Shown here: piece by piece, positions 17,394-26,085 of the stretch
Layout: every line of letters starts with the position of its first letter
How positions within the stretch are numbered: the first letter of the stretch is position 1
Assembly (NCBI RefSeq): GCF_900101095.1
Contig: NZ_FNFM01000002.1
Span: forward strand, 248,001-312,000
Reading direction: 5' to 3'
Source of the DNA: Actinopolyspora mzabensis
Lineage (GTDB): Bacteria > Actinomycetota > Actinomycetes > Mycobacteriales > Pseudonocardiaceae
Length of the DNA: 64,000 nt
Translations under genes and position numbers: made by a program
Notes under the pieces: model-generated
What the model saw: only the letters and a program-made list of their open reading frames with translations
Database searches by the model: none
What the model was told of the DNA's origin: nothing

Positions 17394-17948
17394 GTGAACA
17401 GCAAAGCCGTCGCAGCCGTCGCGCCGAACGGGCTATCAGCGGCACCATCCGAGCCCGTCGGGCCCGACACGGAACAGGACATCGACCTTCTGCTGGCGTT
17501 TCTCAACACCGTCGACGCCGAGACCGGCACTGATGTGCTGGCGGAGACGGAACAATGGCAGCAGTGGTGCCTGCGACACACCGGGCAGGCATCCGTGGAC
17601 ACGGCAGCAGCACGCGAGATTCGCGACCTGATGCGCGATTCGATCAGTTGCGGTTCAGGCGAATCGACGGCCATACCTCCCGCGACAGCGGAATGGCCGG
17701 TGCGCATTCATCTCGAGGAAGGAGTGCCGGTCGCCTCCGGCAGTGATGCACTCGGAGCCGTCCTCGCGGCGGCGTCCCGCATCGCCACGGTGGGCCGCTG
17801 GCATCGCATCAAGATCTGTCCCGCGACGAACTGTTTGTGGGCCTTCTACGACCGTTCCAGAAACCGATCGCGCACCTGGTGCTCGATGCGGGTCTGCGGC
17901 AATCGGGAGAAGGCACGTTCCTGGCGGGAACGCCACACCCCGCATTGA
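17394..17948 (+). CDS. CGNR zinc-finger (ABATE-domain) protein
   Basis: A 184-residue protein of the ABATE/CGNR family. An N-terminal helical ABATE domain (LLLAFLNTVDAE onwards) is followed by a zinc ribbon IKICPATNCLWAFYDRSRNR ending in WCSMRVCGNREKARSWRER: the pairs of Cys bind zinc and CGNR names the motif. It is thought to act as a DNA-binding stress regulator. The start is the GTG at 17394, six bases after TACGAT, with TTACCG 16 bp further up: a leaderless promoter. Confidence 0.88.
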   Translation: MNSKAVAAVAPNGLSAAPSEPVGPDTEQDIDLLLAFLNTVDAETGTDVLAETEQWQQWCLRHTGQASVDTAAAREIRDLMRDSISCGSGESTAIPPATAEWPVRIHLEEGVPVASGSDALGAVLAAASRIATVGRWHRIKICPATNCLWAFYDRSRNRSRTWCSMRVCGNREKARSWRERHTPH

Positions 17949-17996
17949 GCACCATCGCGACACCGCTCGGCACAGCCGCGTGGCCGCCGCGGGAGG

Positions 17997-19253
17997 TCAC
18001 AACAACAACTCGGTGACCGTGTGTATGGCCAGCCCGGCCAGCGCACCCACCACCGTGCCGTTGACACGGATGAACTGCAGGTCGCGCCCGACCTGTAGCT
18101 CGATCCTGCGGGAGGTGTCGGCCGCGTCCCAGCGGTCGACCGTGTCCGTGATCAGCGTGGTTATCTCGGCACGATAGTGGTTGACGACGTAACGGGCCGC
18201 CTCGCGCAGCCAGCCGTCCACCTTGTCACGCAACTCCGGCTCGGCGGCGAGGCGGCCACCAAGCGATACCAGACCGTCGCGTACCCGCTGCCGCAGCTCG
18301 CTCTCGGGGTCCTCGGCGGCTTCCAGCAGCATGCCCTTGGCCGTGGTCCAGGCGTCGGTGACCAGGCTCCGCACCTCGGGGTGTTCCAGCACCTGCCACT
18401 TGATGCGATCCGCTCTGGCCATCGTGGCCGGGTCCTCCCGCAGATCCCGCGCGAACTCGACCAGGAACCGGTCCACGGCCTTGCGCATCTGGTGCTCGGG
18501 ATCGGTCTTCACGGCCCAGGCGAACGCCAGTACCTCGCTGTAGAGCTTGTCCGCCACCAGCGAGTCGAAGAACCTGGGCGACCAGGAGGGAGCACGCTGG
18601 TTTACCACCCGCGAAACCGTTTCGTAGTTGTCCCGGACCCAGTCGTAGGCACGATCGCAGACCAGATCGACCAGACCGCGATGCGAACCGTCCTCGAAGA
18701 CCCTGCCGAGAACGCGTCCCAACGGCGGTCCCCACGGCTGTTCGACGACCCTGCGCAGCACGGTCTGTTCCAGCACCTGCCGCACGTCCTCGTCCCGCAG
18801 CACCCGCACCGCACCGCGCAACACCGCTGCCAACTCCGCCGTGACGCGCTCCGCGTGCTCCCGCCGCGACAGCCACTCACCGAGCCGACCGGTTATCCCG
18901 GCACGGTCCAGCTTGTCCACCACGACCTGCTCAGACAGGAAGTTGCTGCCGACGAAGTCACCGAGGCTCTGCCCGAGCGCGTTCTTGCGGTTGGGGATGA
19001 TCGCGGTGTGCGGGATGGGCAACCCCAGTGGCCTGCGGAACAGCGCCGTCACCGCGAACCAGTCGGCCAGCGCGCCAACCATCCCCGCCTCGGCGGCGGC
19101 GTTGACGTATCCGACCCAGCCCGAGCCGTCCGGGACCAGCCACCCGGTCCACAGGTAGACGAACGCCGCCAACAGGAACAGACCCGTGGCCACGCCCTTC
19201 ATACGGCGCAGCCCGCGCTTGCGGGAAAGCTCGGCCACCGAAGTATCCGACAC
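17997..19253 (-). CDS. DUF445 membrane protein (Rv0473-like)
   Basis: A protein of about 418 residues. It starts with the family motif LRRMKGVATGLFLLAAFVYL (first membrane helix) and VNAAAEAGMVGALADWFAVTALFRRPLG, followed by PHTAIIPNRKNALGQSLGDFV. A long helical middle with apolipophorin-like character leads to a C-terminal membrane helix (VVGALAGLAIHTVTEL). The function of DUF445 is unknown. I favour the GTG at 19253; a GTG at 19298 would add 15 residues. It closes the block shared with M. tuberculosis Rv0473-Rv0496. Confidence 0.88.
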   Translation of the reverse strand: MSDTSVAELSRKRGLRRMKGVATGLFLLAAFVYLWTGWLVPDGSGWVGYVNAAAEAGMVGALADWFAVTALFRRPLGLPIPHTAIIPNRKNALGQSLGDFVGSNFLSEQVVVDKLDRAGITGRLGEWLSRREHAERVTAELAAVLRGAVRVLRDEDVRQVLEQTVLRRVVEQPWGPPLGRVLGRVFEDGSHRGLVDLVCDRAYDWVRDNYETVSRVVNQRAPSWSPRFFDSLVADKLYSEVLAFAWAVKTDPEHQMRKAVDRFLVEFARDLREDPATMARADRIKWQVLEHPEVRSLVTDAWTTAKGMLLEAAEDPESELRQRVRDGLVSLGGRLAAEPELRDKVDGWLREAARYVVNHYRAEITTLITDTVDRWDAADTSRRIELQVGRDLQFIRVNGTVVGALAGLAIHTVTELLL

Positions 19254-19378
19254 CCCACGATTGTGGCAGCGCTGCCGAGCACGCCCACCACTGCTCACCT
19301 TCCGGAACCGGCGGAACTCCGCCGGGCGAGCACTACGGAAACCGAGTCACCGCGGCCTCCACTAGTAGGGTGCGAGCC

Positions 19379-20545
19379 GTGCGTACTCCACCCTTGAGCA
19401 GTCGACTGCGCCCGTTCACCTCGACGATCTTCGCCGAGATCACCGAGCTCGCTCGGCGCAACGAAGCCGTCAACCTGGGACAGGGGTTCCCCGACACCGA
19501 CGGTCCCGCTGGCATGCTCCGCAGCGCCGAACGGGCGATCGCGGACGGCACGAACCAGTACCCTCCGGGACCGGGCGAGCCCGAGCTGCGCGCCGCGATC
19601 GGTGCCCAGCGCGCCGCCGACTACGGCATCGAGCACGACCCGGAGACCGAGATCCTGGTGACCGTCGGCGCCACCGAGGCGATCAGCGCGGCGATGCTCG
19701 GCCTCGTCGAGCCCGGTGACGAGGTGGTGCTGTTGGAGCCCTACTACGACTCCTACCCCGTAGCCGTGTCGCTGGCGGGCGGCACGCGACGCACCGTGCC
19801 ACTGCGGGTGAGCGGCGGACGGTTCGGGCTCGACGCCGCGGCCCTGCGAGCGGCGGTCGGACCGAACACCCGCGCGCTCGTGCTCAACTCGCCGCACAAC
19901 CCGACCGGTGCCGTGTTCACCGAGGCGGAGCTGGCCGAGGTCGCCCGGGTCTGCCGGGAGAACGATCTGCTCGCCATCACCGACGAGGTCTACGAACACC
20001 TGGTTTACGACGGGCGCGGCCACGTGCCGCTGGCCACGTTCCCGGGAATGGCCGAGCGCACCCTCTCGGTGTCCAGCGCGGGCAAGAGTTTCAACGTCAC
20101 GGGGTGGAAGATCGGCTGGGTCTGCGGTCCTCCGGAACTGGTCGCGGCGGTGCGCGCGGCGAAGCAGTTCATGACCTTCGTCGGTGGTGCCCCGTTCCAG
20201 CCCGCCGTGGCCCACGCCCTGCGGGAGGAGCGGGACTGGCTGCCTGAACTGCGCACCGAACTGCAGCAGAAACGGGACCGCCTCCGGGCCGGGCTCGGCT
20301 CGGCGGGGTTCGACGTGCTCGCCTGCGAGGGAACCTACTTCCTGTGTGCCGACATCCGGCCGCTCGGCTACACCGACGGCGCCGAGTTCTGCCGCGGTTT
20401 ACCCGAGAGGGCCGGTGTCGCGGCCATTCCGCTCCAGGTGCTCTGCGACGATCCGGAGCCGGTACGCCACCTCGTCCGGTTCGCCTGCTGCAAACGCGAC
20501 GAGGTGATCGACGAGGGAGTGCGGCGGCTGCACAAGCTGGGCTGA
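19379..20545 (+). CDS. dapC: N-succinyldiaminopimelate aminotransferase DapC-like
   Basis: A 388-residue class I/II fold-type I aminotransferase. The substrate segment NLGQGFPDTDGP, the PLP-stacking region, NSPHNPTGAVF and the Schiff-base Lys in SSAGKSFNVTGWKIGW are all present, with the C-terminal Arg in HLVRFACCKRDE. The sequence is close to M. tuberculosis DapC (Rv0858c) along its length, so a role in lysine/diaminopimelate synthesis is likely; kynurenine-type aminotransferases are the main alternative. Start at the GTG 19379, 7 bp after TAGGGT; the GTG at 19370 is less likely. Confidence 0.85.
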   Translation: MRTPPLSSRLRPFTSTIFAEITELARRNEAVNLGQGFPDTDGPAGMLRSAERAIADGTNQYPPGPGEPELRAAIGAQRAADYGIEHDPETEILVTVGATEAISAAMLGLVEPGDEVVLLEPYYDSYPVAVSLAGGTRRTVPLRVSGGRFGLDAAALRAAVGPNTRALVLNSPHNPTGAVFTEAELAEVARVCRENDLLAITDEVYEHLVYDGRGHVPLATFPGMAERTLSVSSAGKSFNVTGWKIGWVCGPPELVAAVRAAKQFMTFVGGAPFQPAVAHALREERDWLPELRTELQQKRDRLRAGLGSAGFDVLACEGTYFLCADIRPLGYTDGAEFCRGLPERAGVAAIPLQVLCDDPEPVRHLVRFACCKRDEVIDEGVRRLHKLG

Positions 20546-20763
20546 GAGGCCCGCCGGGGTGGTCCGCACCCCTCCGAGCTACCTCTTTCCCCGGAACTCA
20601 CCAGCGCACCCCGCACACGCCGAGGCGAGCTGAAGCCACCGGTGGCGAGCGGGGCCGCCGCATGGCTGCTACCCCGCTGGTGACGGCCCCGGTTGGCCGG
20701 GATCCGCACGAATCCGGCCAACCGAACGCCTCCCCACCACGCTCGGGAAACCCCGTGCCCCGG

Positions 20764-21279
20764 TCAGCACACGAACCAGTCGCTGCTCGTCCGATGCGTG
20801 ACGAGACCGTCCGCTCGCCGGGTGTGCAGCCGCAGACAGATCGGTCCGGCGGGAACACCGGCCACGGCGAACCCGCCGCAGCCGTCCAACTCGCCCCGAC
20901 ACTCTCCCCGCCCGTGCCGCAGGATCACCGTGCCCGAGGGGCTGGGCTGCCCGGCACGGCTCAACACGATGCCGCGGGCGAGGAACCTCCCCTGCCGCGT
21001 TTGGCGCAACTCCAGTTCGACGAGTCTGCCCGGCGCGGCGAAACTCAGCGTGCGCACCTCCGCAGCGCCGCGCGACTCGTCGACAGCGCGGCCTCGGAAG
21101 GCGGAATCGCCGAGCGGCTCCAGCACTCCGACGGAGTCACGCTCCCGGACCAGGCGCCGCGCGGCCCCGTAGGCCACGCTGATCGCCCGCTCGGGGGTGG
21201 GATCCGTTCGGCGGAACAGCCTGCCCAACGAACGGAGTTCTTCCGGGATTCCCGTGCTCGCACCTGCGCCGGTACTCAC
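20764..21279 (-). CDS. Small beta-rich protein coupled to a sigma factor
   Basis: A 171-residue protein of unknown function. The N-terminal part (10-50) is helical; the rest is beta-rich and ends in GECRGELDGCGGFAVAGVPAG, resembling the turn-rich end of carboxypeptidase-regulatory/Ig-like beta sandwiches. There is no signal peptide or membrane helix, so it is not a normal anti-sigma factor. The GTG at 21279 overlaps the sigma-factor stop by 4 bp, so the two proteins are made together. A role as partner or output of the sigma factor is inference. Confidence 0.6.
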   Translation of the reverse strand: MSTGAGASTGIPEELRSLGRLFRRTDPTPERAISVAYGAARRLVRERDSVGVLEPLGDSAFRGRAVDESRGAAEVRTLSFAAPGRLVELELRQTRQGRFLARGIVLSRAGQPSPSGTVILRHGRGECRGELDGCGGFAVAGVPAGPICLRLHTRRADGLVTHRTSSDWFVC

Positions 21280-21869
21280 ACCGCCACCCCTTCCACGGCT
21301 TCCGGACTCCCCGAGGCGAGCATCCGCAGGCGCAGCGCTCGCAGGCATCGCTGCTTCTTGGGACCGATGGAACCGCGGGCCATCCCCAGGGCGGTACCGA
21401 TCTGCTCGTAACTCGCGTCCGGGGCCACCGCCATGATCCGCAACAACTGTTGGCAGCGGTGGGACAGCTGGGCGAACGCCTGTGCCATCCGCGCGGCCGA
21501 CAACGAACGCATCGCACTGCTCTCCGGGGTCTCGCTGCTGTCGGCGGTCTCGGCCAGCAGTCCGGCCAGCCCGCTGGGCGATTCCCTGCGTCGGGCGCGT
21601 GCCAACCGCATCGACTCGCGGCGGGCGGTGGTTACCAGCCACGCGGACACCCCTTCGGGATCGCGGAGGCGGTGCAGGTTCTCGGCCAGCAGCAACCAGG
21701 TCGCCTGCCAGGCGTCCTCGGCGTCGGCGCGATTGGCCGAGTAGGCGCGAACGGCTCCCCACACCACACCGCTGTTGCGGTCCACCAGATCACGCCAGGC
21801 ACGCTCGTCACCCACGGCCAGCCGACTGAGCAACACGGCGGTACCGCAGGATCGCTCCCGTTCCGTCAC
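21276..21869 (-). CDS. ECF-type sigma-70 family RNA polymerase sigma factor
   Basis: A 197-residue sigma factor with regions 2 and 4 only. Region 2 spans 10-80, including YSANRADAEDAWQATWLLLAE (the D-A-E-D-x-x-Q element) and AWLVTTARRESMRLARARRR. Region 4 (135-185) has QLSHRCQQLLRIMAVAPDASYEQIGTALGMARGSIGP in consecutive pieces, a clear helix-turn-helix. The GTG at 21869 follows AAGG by 7 bases. No anti-sigma gene with a ZAS domain is adjacent. Confidence 0.9.
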   Translation of the reverse strand: MTERERSCGTAVLLSRLAVGDERAWRDLVDRNSGVVWGAVRAYSANRADAEDAWQATWLLLAENLHRLRDPEGVSAWLVTTARRESMRLARARRRESPSGLAGLLAETADSSETPESSAMRSLSAARMAQAFAQLSHRCQQLLRIMAVAPDASYEQIGTALGMARGSIGPKKQRCLRALRLRMLASGSPEAVEGVAV

Positions 21870-22392
21870 TGGAACACCTTTCCTACTTCGGGATCGGCCC
21901 CGGCCCGGGAGCGGTGCGCGTCGAGCGAAGCACACGACTCGGGCCGGTTCGCCGAATAGGAGACGTCCCGGCCGCCGTTGGATTCACGGTGCGGCAGTAA
22001 ACCCCCGAACGGGGCAAGAGTTCGAGTAGTAATACGTAGCTGCCGGGTAGCCCCGGGGAAGGCGCGTCCAGCCCCGAACCGTTCGCACTCGCTACCGGAG
22101 ATCATTCGGGAAAAACCAACGAGTCACGGCGGAGCGTTGTTGGTTCATAACGCCGCCTAACCGGGTGACAAGCGGCGTTTGCGGATGCCAATTCGCCGAT
22201 TACTCGGGAGGATGATGGTCGAACGCGGGCAGCGAGCCACGGGGCGGTGATTCTGATGCAACGGGCAGTCCCGAGCGGTGCGGGAGCGTCCACATTCACC
22301 GAGACCGGACGATCGCCGGTTGGGGCGCTCCGGTTCCCGAAGCATGCGGGGCGTTTCCGCGCCAGACCGCGGGCAGCGGACGGCGGCTGACC

Positions 22393-22507
22393 CGAAGCGC
22401 GCTGCGAAAAGCCGGATGCACTGCGCGAGACCGAATGCGCAGCGCGAGGCCGGAAGCGCAGTACGAGAACGGAAGCGCAGCGCTAGGCCGAAGTACGTAG
22501 TAAGAGT
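22393..22507 (+). repeat. Tandem array of 19 bp units
   Basis: Successive units start at 22393 (20 bp), 22413, 22432, 22451, 22470 and 22489. The pattern is CGRAWGCRCWGYRCGAGRM, with the middle four units agreeing best and the edge units diverged. The period of 19 is not a multiple of three. Confidence 0.7.
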
Positions 22508-22771
22508 TCGCCGCTCGTTCCGAACGACCCGAACGCCGAGACCTCCGATCCGGTTGCCTGCGCCCGACCGGGTCGGTCGGGGCGCCGCATCAGGGCGAGC
22601 CAATCGTCACGAGAGCGGCAGACCGCCCCGCCCCCGGTGTCGCACTGCCCCTGTGACACCGGGTCGAGCGGCCACCCACCGGCACGTCGAGGGGCCGTGC
22701 CGGCGGGTGGCCGAACAGCCACTCCCGCCGCGAGCCGCGCGAACGGTGTGCACCACTCGCCTCCGGCACGG

Positions 22772-22799
22772 CGTCGATTTCCCACGAAATCGCCGCGCC
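22772..22799 (+). repeat. Repeat core fragment
   Basis: CGTCGATTTCCCACGAAATC followed by GCCGCGCC repeats the left end of the full copy 76 bp downstream, in the same orientation. Confidence 0.6.
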
Positions 22800-22847
22800 C
22801 ACGGAGTGGCAACACCGGATCGCGGTCACCCCACGCGGCCCGGCTGC

Positions 22848-23040
22848 CGTCGATTTCCCGCGAAATCGCCGCGCCGCTTCGAGACGGGCCGCACTCCGAC
22901 CACCCTCGCAGTCGGCACCGCCGCGGGTTCTCCGGTGCGGCTCTCGCGAGGACGGCCCCGACGTTGTGTAGGTCGCTACCCGATGTCGGGGCACCCGCAG
23001 CGAGAGCCGTGCCAGAGGTTCCGCCACCAGCACCGCCACG
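22848..23040 (+). repeat. Dispersed structured repeat, copy C
   Basis: Full copy, 193 bp. Paired arms: 22938-22947 with 23000-23009 (10 bp, perfect), 22956-22962 with 22985-22991 (7 bp, perfect), 22968-22971 with 22976-22979. The last bases are 23 bp before the stop codon of the MocR gene. Confidence 0.8.
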
Positions 23041-23063
23041 CGGCGCAACCAACACTGTTCCCA

Positions 23064-24491
23064 CTAGGTAACCAGGTCGGGCGGCGATTCAGGCTTGATC
23101 GAGTCATCGGCCTCGGCGATCGACTCCACCGCCCGCCGCAGCGTTTCCGCCGGCAAGCTGTAGGGCAGTCGGAGACGGTCGTCGAGCTCCCCCTCCACCG
23201 CGAATCTCCCGGAGGAGGCCAGCCGCACGCCTCGTTGTTCGGCGGCCACAGCCAGCCCACCGGCTCGTCGGGAGCCGAGGTGGCACCACAGCGAGAGCCC
23301 ACCGTCCGGAACGGTGAAGGTCCACTGGGGGCGAAACTCGCGCAGCGCCGCCACCAACCGGTCCCGCTGGTGCGACAGCCTCGTGCGCTGCCGACCCAGT
23401 ATGCGATCGGCGTCGTCCAGCAACTCCCGCAGCACGAGCTGCTCGAAAACGGGACTGCCGAGGTCTATCGCGGCACGACCGACGACGAGGCGCTGTACCA
23501 ACTCGTGCGGGGCTCGGATCCAACCGAGCCGCAGACCTCCCCAGAACGACTTGCTCGCCGAACCCACCGTGACCGTCTGCGAGTCGGCGAAGGCCGCCAC
23601 GGGAGGCGGAAGCGGCTCTCCGGAGAGATTGAGCTCGACCAGCGTCTCGTCCACCACCGCCGTCGTGCGGTGGCGCCGCAGCGCGTGGCCCAGTCGTTCC
23701 CGCTCTGCCGCGGTCATCAGCGCGCCGGTGGGGTTCTGGAAGTCGGGAATCAGATATGCCAACCGGGGAGCAGCCTGTGCCAGGGTCGCCTCCAGCAGTT
23801 CCGGATCCCACCCGCCGTCGACCATGGGCACCGGCAGCGGTCGCGCGTGTACGCCGCGGACGGCTTCCATCGCGTTCGGGTAGGTGGGGTGTTCCAGCAG
23901 CACCCGCTGCCCGGGAGTGAGCATCGTGCGCAGCACGAGGGCGAAAGCGTGCTGCGCGCCGTTGGTGATCAGTATCTGCTCGGGGTCGGTGGGCAGGCCG
24001 CGCTCCGCGAAGCGCCGTGCGATCCGCTCGCGCAGCTCCGGCAGCCCCTGGGTCTGATAACCGTGCCCGTGGAACAGCGTGGCGAACCGCTCGATCACCC
24101 GTTCGAACGCCTCGTAGACCTCGGGGGACGCCGCGGGGGTGGCCTGGGCGAAGTTGATGCTCTCGCCGCGTTCCGGCGGGTACCAACCACCCGACTCGGT
24201 GGCGCCACCGGCCGTGGCGGGCACCCCGATCCAGGAACCCGCTCCCCGCCTGCTCCGCACGAACCCCTGCTCCCGGAGCCGGTCGAGCGCGGCGGTCACC
24301 AGATTGCGGCTGGCGCCGAGCCGGTCGGCCAGTTCGCGTTCGGCGGGAAGTCGCGTACCGGGCGGCAGTTGTCCGTCCAGCACCAGCCGGCGCAGTGCCG
24401 AGTACAGCGCGTCGGCACTGGGACGGCCGTTCCGCGACCAGTTGCCCAACATCCGCGCCAGAACATTGGCCCCCATTCGTCCCGCTTGCAT
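23064..24491 (-). CDS. MocR/YczR-type GntR-aminotransferase regulator
   Basis: A 475-residue fusion of a GntR winged helix (about 15-85, PGTRLPAERELADRLGASRNLVTAALDRLREQ in two parts) with a PLP-binding class I aminotransferase domain (about 110-465). The latter keeps DFQNPTGALMT, a VVDETLVEL Asp and the PLP Lys in GSASKSFWGGLRLGW. MocR proteins use PLP or its adducts as signal. It is divergent from a YczE-type membrane protein, the classic YczR-YczE pairing, so that gene is the likely target. Start at ATG 24491; a GTG at 24500 is possible. Confidence 0.9.
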   Translation of the reverse strand: MQAGRMGANVLARMLGNWSRNGRPSADALYSALRRLVLDGQLPPGTRLPAERELADRLGASRNLVTAALDRLREQGFVRSRRGAGSWIGVPATAGGATESGGWYPPERGESINFAQATPAASPEVYEAFERVIERFATLFHGHGYQTQGLPELRERIARRFAERGLPTDPEQILITNGAQHAFALVLRTMLTPGQRVLLEHPTYPNAMEAVRGVHARPLPVPMVDGGWDPELLEATLAQAAPRLAYLIPDFQNPTGALMTAAERERLGHALRRHRTTAVVDETLVELNLSGEPLPPPVAAFADSQTVTVGSASKSFWGGLRLGWIRAPHELVQRLVVGRAAIDLGSPVFEQLVLRELLDDADRILGRQRTRLSHQRDRLVAALREFRPQWTFTVPDGGLSLWCHLGSRRAGGLAVAAEQRGVRLASSGRFAVEGELDDRLRLPYSLPAETLRRAVESIAEADDSIKPESPPDLVT

Positions 24492-24505
24492 ACTCGTCAC
24501 GGGTA

Positions 24506-24523
24506 CCAATATTTCACGATTGG
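24506..24523. promoter_or_regulatory. Inverted repeat between mocR and yczE genes
   Basis: CCAAT-N8-ATTGG stands in the 71 bp gap shared by the two divergent promoters. It is a reasonable operator for the MocR protein, although MocR sites often also contain direct repeats. Confidence 0.4.
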
Positions 24524-24562
24524 CTCTTTTCACAACAGACCAGCACCGAATACGAATCGAAC

Positions 24563-25204
24563 ATGCCCCAACGAACGGCACCAGTGGACCTCGAACCGAT
24601 ACCGGTGACGCACCGCCCCGGCACCCGGCTGCTACTGCTGTTCGCCGGCCTGGCCTGCTACGGGACGAGCATGGCGATGATGGTGCGTGCGGAACTCGGA
24701 CTCGCGCCGTGGGACGTGCTGCACGACGGCCTGGTGGAACGCACCGGCCTCGGCTTCGGCACCGTGACCGCGATCACCGGAGCTCTGGTGCTGCTGTGCT
24801 GGATACCGCTGCGCCAGCGGCCCGGCATCGGCACCGTCGCGAACGTGCTCATGGTGGCGCTCTCGGTCAGCGTCGCGCTGTACCTCATCCCACCGGTCGA
24901 GAACCTGCCGGTCCGGGTGGCACTGCTGCTCGGCGGCGTGCTGTGCAACGGCCTCGCCACCGCGGTCTACGTCGGAGCACGGCTCGGTCCGGGCCCCCGC
25001 GACGGGCTGATGACCGGCCTGCACGGCACGACGGGGCTGTCGCTGCGCGCCGTCCGCACCTGCGTCGAGCTGGCGGTGCTGCTGACGGGCTGGGTGCTGG
25101 GCGGCTCGGTGGGGTTCGGAACCGCGCTCTACGCGCTGGCGATCGGCCCGGTGGCGCAACTCGCGATGCCCGTTGTGGCGGTACGAACTCCGAACGCCGG
25201 ATAA
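24563..25204 (+). CDS. YczE/YitT-type membrane protein
   Basis: A 213-residue integral membrane protein with five or six hydrophobic segments. The family signature occurs at GLACYGTSMAMMVRAELGLAPWDVLHDGL and again at GARLGPGPRDGLMTGLH, both parts of the duplicated loop seen in YczE proteins. These are putative transporters regulated by MocR-type proteins; the cargo is unknown. The divergent MocR gene supports the assignment. The start is the ATG at 24563, six bases after TACGAA. Confidence 0.88.
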   Translation: MPQRTAPVDLEPIPVTHRPGTRLLLLFAGLACYGTSMAMMVRAELGLAPWDVLHDGLVERTGLGFGTVTAITGALVLLCWIPLRQRPGIGTVANVLMVALSVSVALYLIPPVENLPVRVALLLGGVLCNGLATAVYVGARLGPGPRDGLMTGLHGTTGLSLRAVRTCVELAVLLTGWVLGGSVGFGTALYALAIGPVAQLAMPVVAVRTPNAG

Positions 25205-25211
25205 TCCGGGC

Positions 25212-26048
25212 ATGCCCACTGTCGAGGTAGCCGAACAGGCGGGAAGCGAACCCAGCGAGGACGTGGTGCTCACCCTGCCCAACGCGGTTGTGGTGCTGGA
25301 CGGCGCCACCTCGCTGCGCCCCACCGAGCGCACCGGCGGCTGGTACGCCGCCGAACTCGCGGCGGCGCTGCGTCGCCGCCTCGAGTTACGCTCCCACCTC
25401 GATTCCGGAGCCGCCCCGGACCTGGCCGACTCGCTGGCGTCGGCGATCGAGGAGGTCAGCACTGCCCACGGGCTGCAACCAGGGCACTCCCCCTCCACCA
25501 CCGTGTCGATCCTGCGGTGGGACGAGCGGACCGTGGAGGCGCTCGTGCTGGCCGACAGCCCGATCGTGGTGTTCACCGACTCGGGACCCGAGGCGGTGAC
25601 CGACGATCGGCTGCACGCGCTGCGCACCACCGGCAACGGTGACTACCGGCAGCGGCTGCGCGGGGGCGGTGGCTTCGACGAGCGGCATCACGACGAGCTG
25701 CGAGCCGCGGTGGACGCGACCGGCCGCTGGCGCAACGTCGAGGGCGGTTTCTGGGTGGCCGAGGCCGATCCGTCCGCCGCGCACCGTGCGATCCGGCGAA
25801 GCTGGCCCAGGACGGAGGTTCGCTCGGCGTTGCTGGCGAGCGACGGTGTCTCCTGCGGTGTCGACCAGTACGACAGCTACCGCGACTGGCGGGAACTGCT
25901 CGCACACGCCCGGGCGGAATCGGCGGGGGCGGTGCTGGAGCGAGTCCGCGCCTCCGAACACGCCGATCCGGACGGCAGTCGCTGGCCGCGCCCCAAGCGA
26001 CACGACGACCAGGCACTCGCGGTCGTGGAGTTCGCCCCGGACGATTGA
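25212..26048 (+). CDS. PP2C-like protein phosphatase
   Basis: A 278-residue cytoplasmic protein with a compact PP2C fold: SEDVVLTLPNAVVVLDGAT carries the first metal-binding Asp (DG), SPSTTVSILRW the core strand, and HDDQALAVVEF the last DD motif. The usual DGMGG is DGAT, as in a subgroup of actinobacterial PP2C-like proteins. It is probably a Ser/Thr phosphatase or a degenerate relative. It begins 7 bp after yczE and precedes corA, so these may share a transcript. Confidence 0.72.
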   Translation: MPTVEVAEQAGSEPSEDVVLTLPNAVVVLDGATSLRPTERTGGWYAAELAAALRRRLELRSHLDSGAAPDLADSLASAIEEVSTAHGLQPGHSPSTTVSILRWDERTVEALVLADSPIVVFTDSGPEAVTDDRLHALRTTGNGDYRQRLRGGGGFDERHHDELRAAVDATGRWRNVEGGFWVAEADPSAAHRAIRRSWPRTEVRSALLASDGVSCGVDQYDSYRDWRELLAHARAESAGAVLERVRASEHADPDGSRWPRPKRHDDQALAVVEFAPDD

Positions 26049-26085
26049 GAGCACTCGACCGCTCGTCCCCGCGGAGGTGTCCGGC

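Larger units (their letters stand above)
21870..23063. other. Gene-free 1.2 kb with tandem repeat and dispersed repeat
   Basis: This is the longest gene-poor stretch. Long open frames cross it on both strands but they are a by-product of high GC and have no start signals. It contains a 19 bp tandem array (22393-22507), a partial repeat core (22772-22799) and a full dispersed repeat (22848-23040). No gene is supported. Confidence 0.6.

Noticed and set aside
22393-22507. CRISPR array
   Set aside because: The 19 bp units adjoin without spacers and vary; no cas genes are present.
22278-24608. Very long plus-strand open frame (776 codons)
   Set aside because: It is antisense to the MocR gene and runs through the repeats; Arg/Pro/His-rich composition and lack of a start signal mark it as a high-GC artefact.
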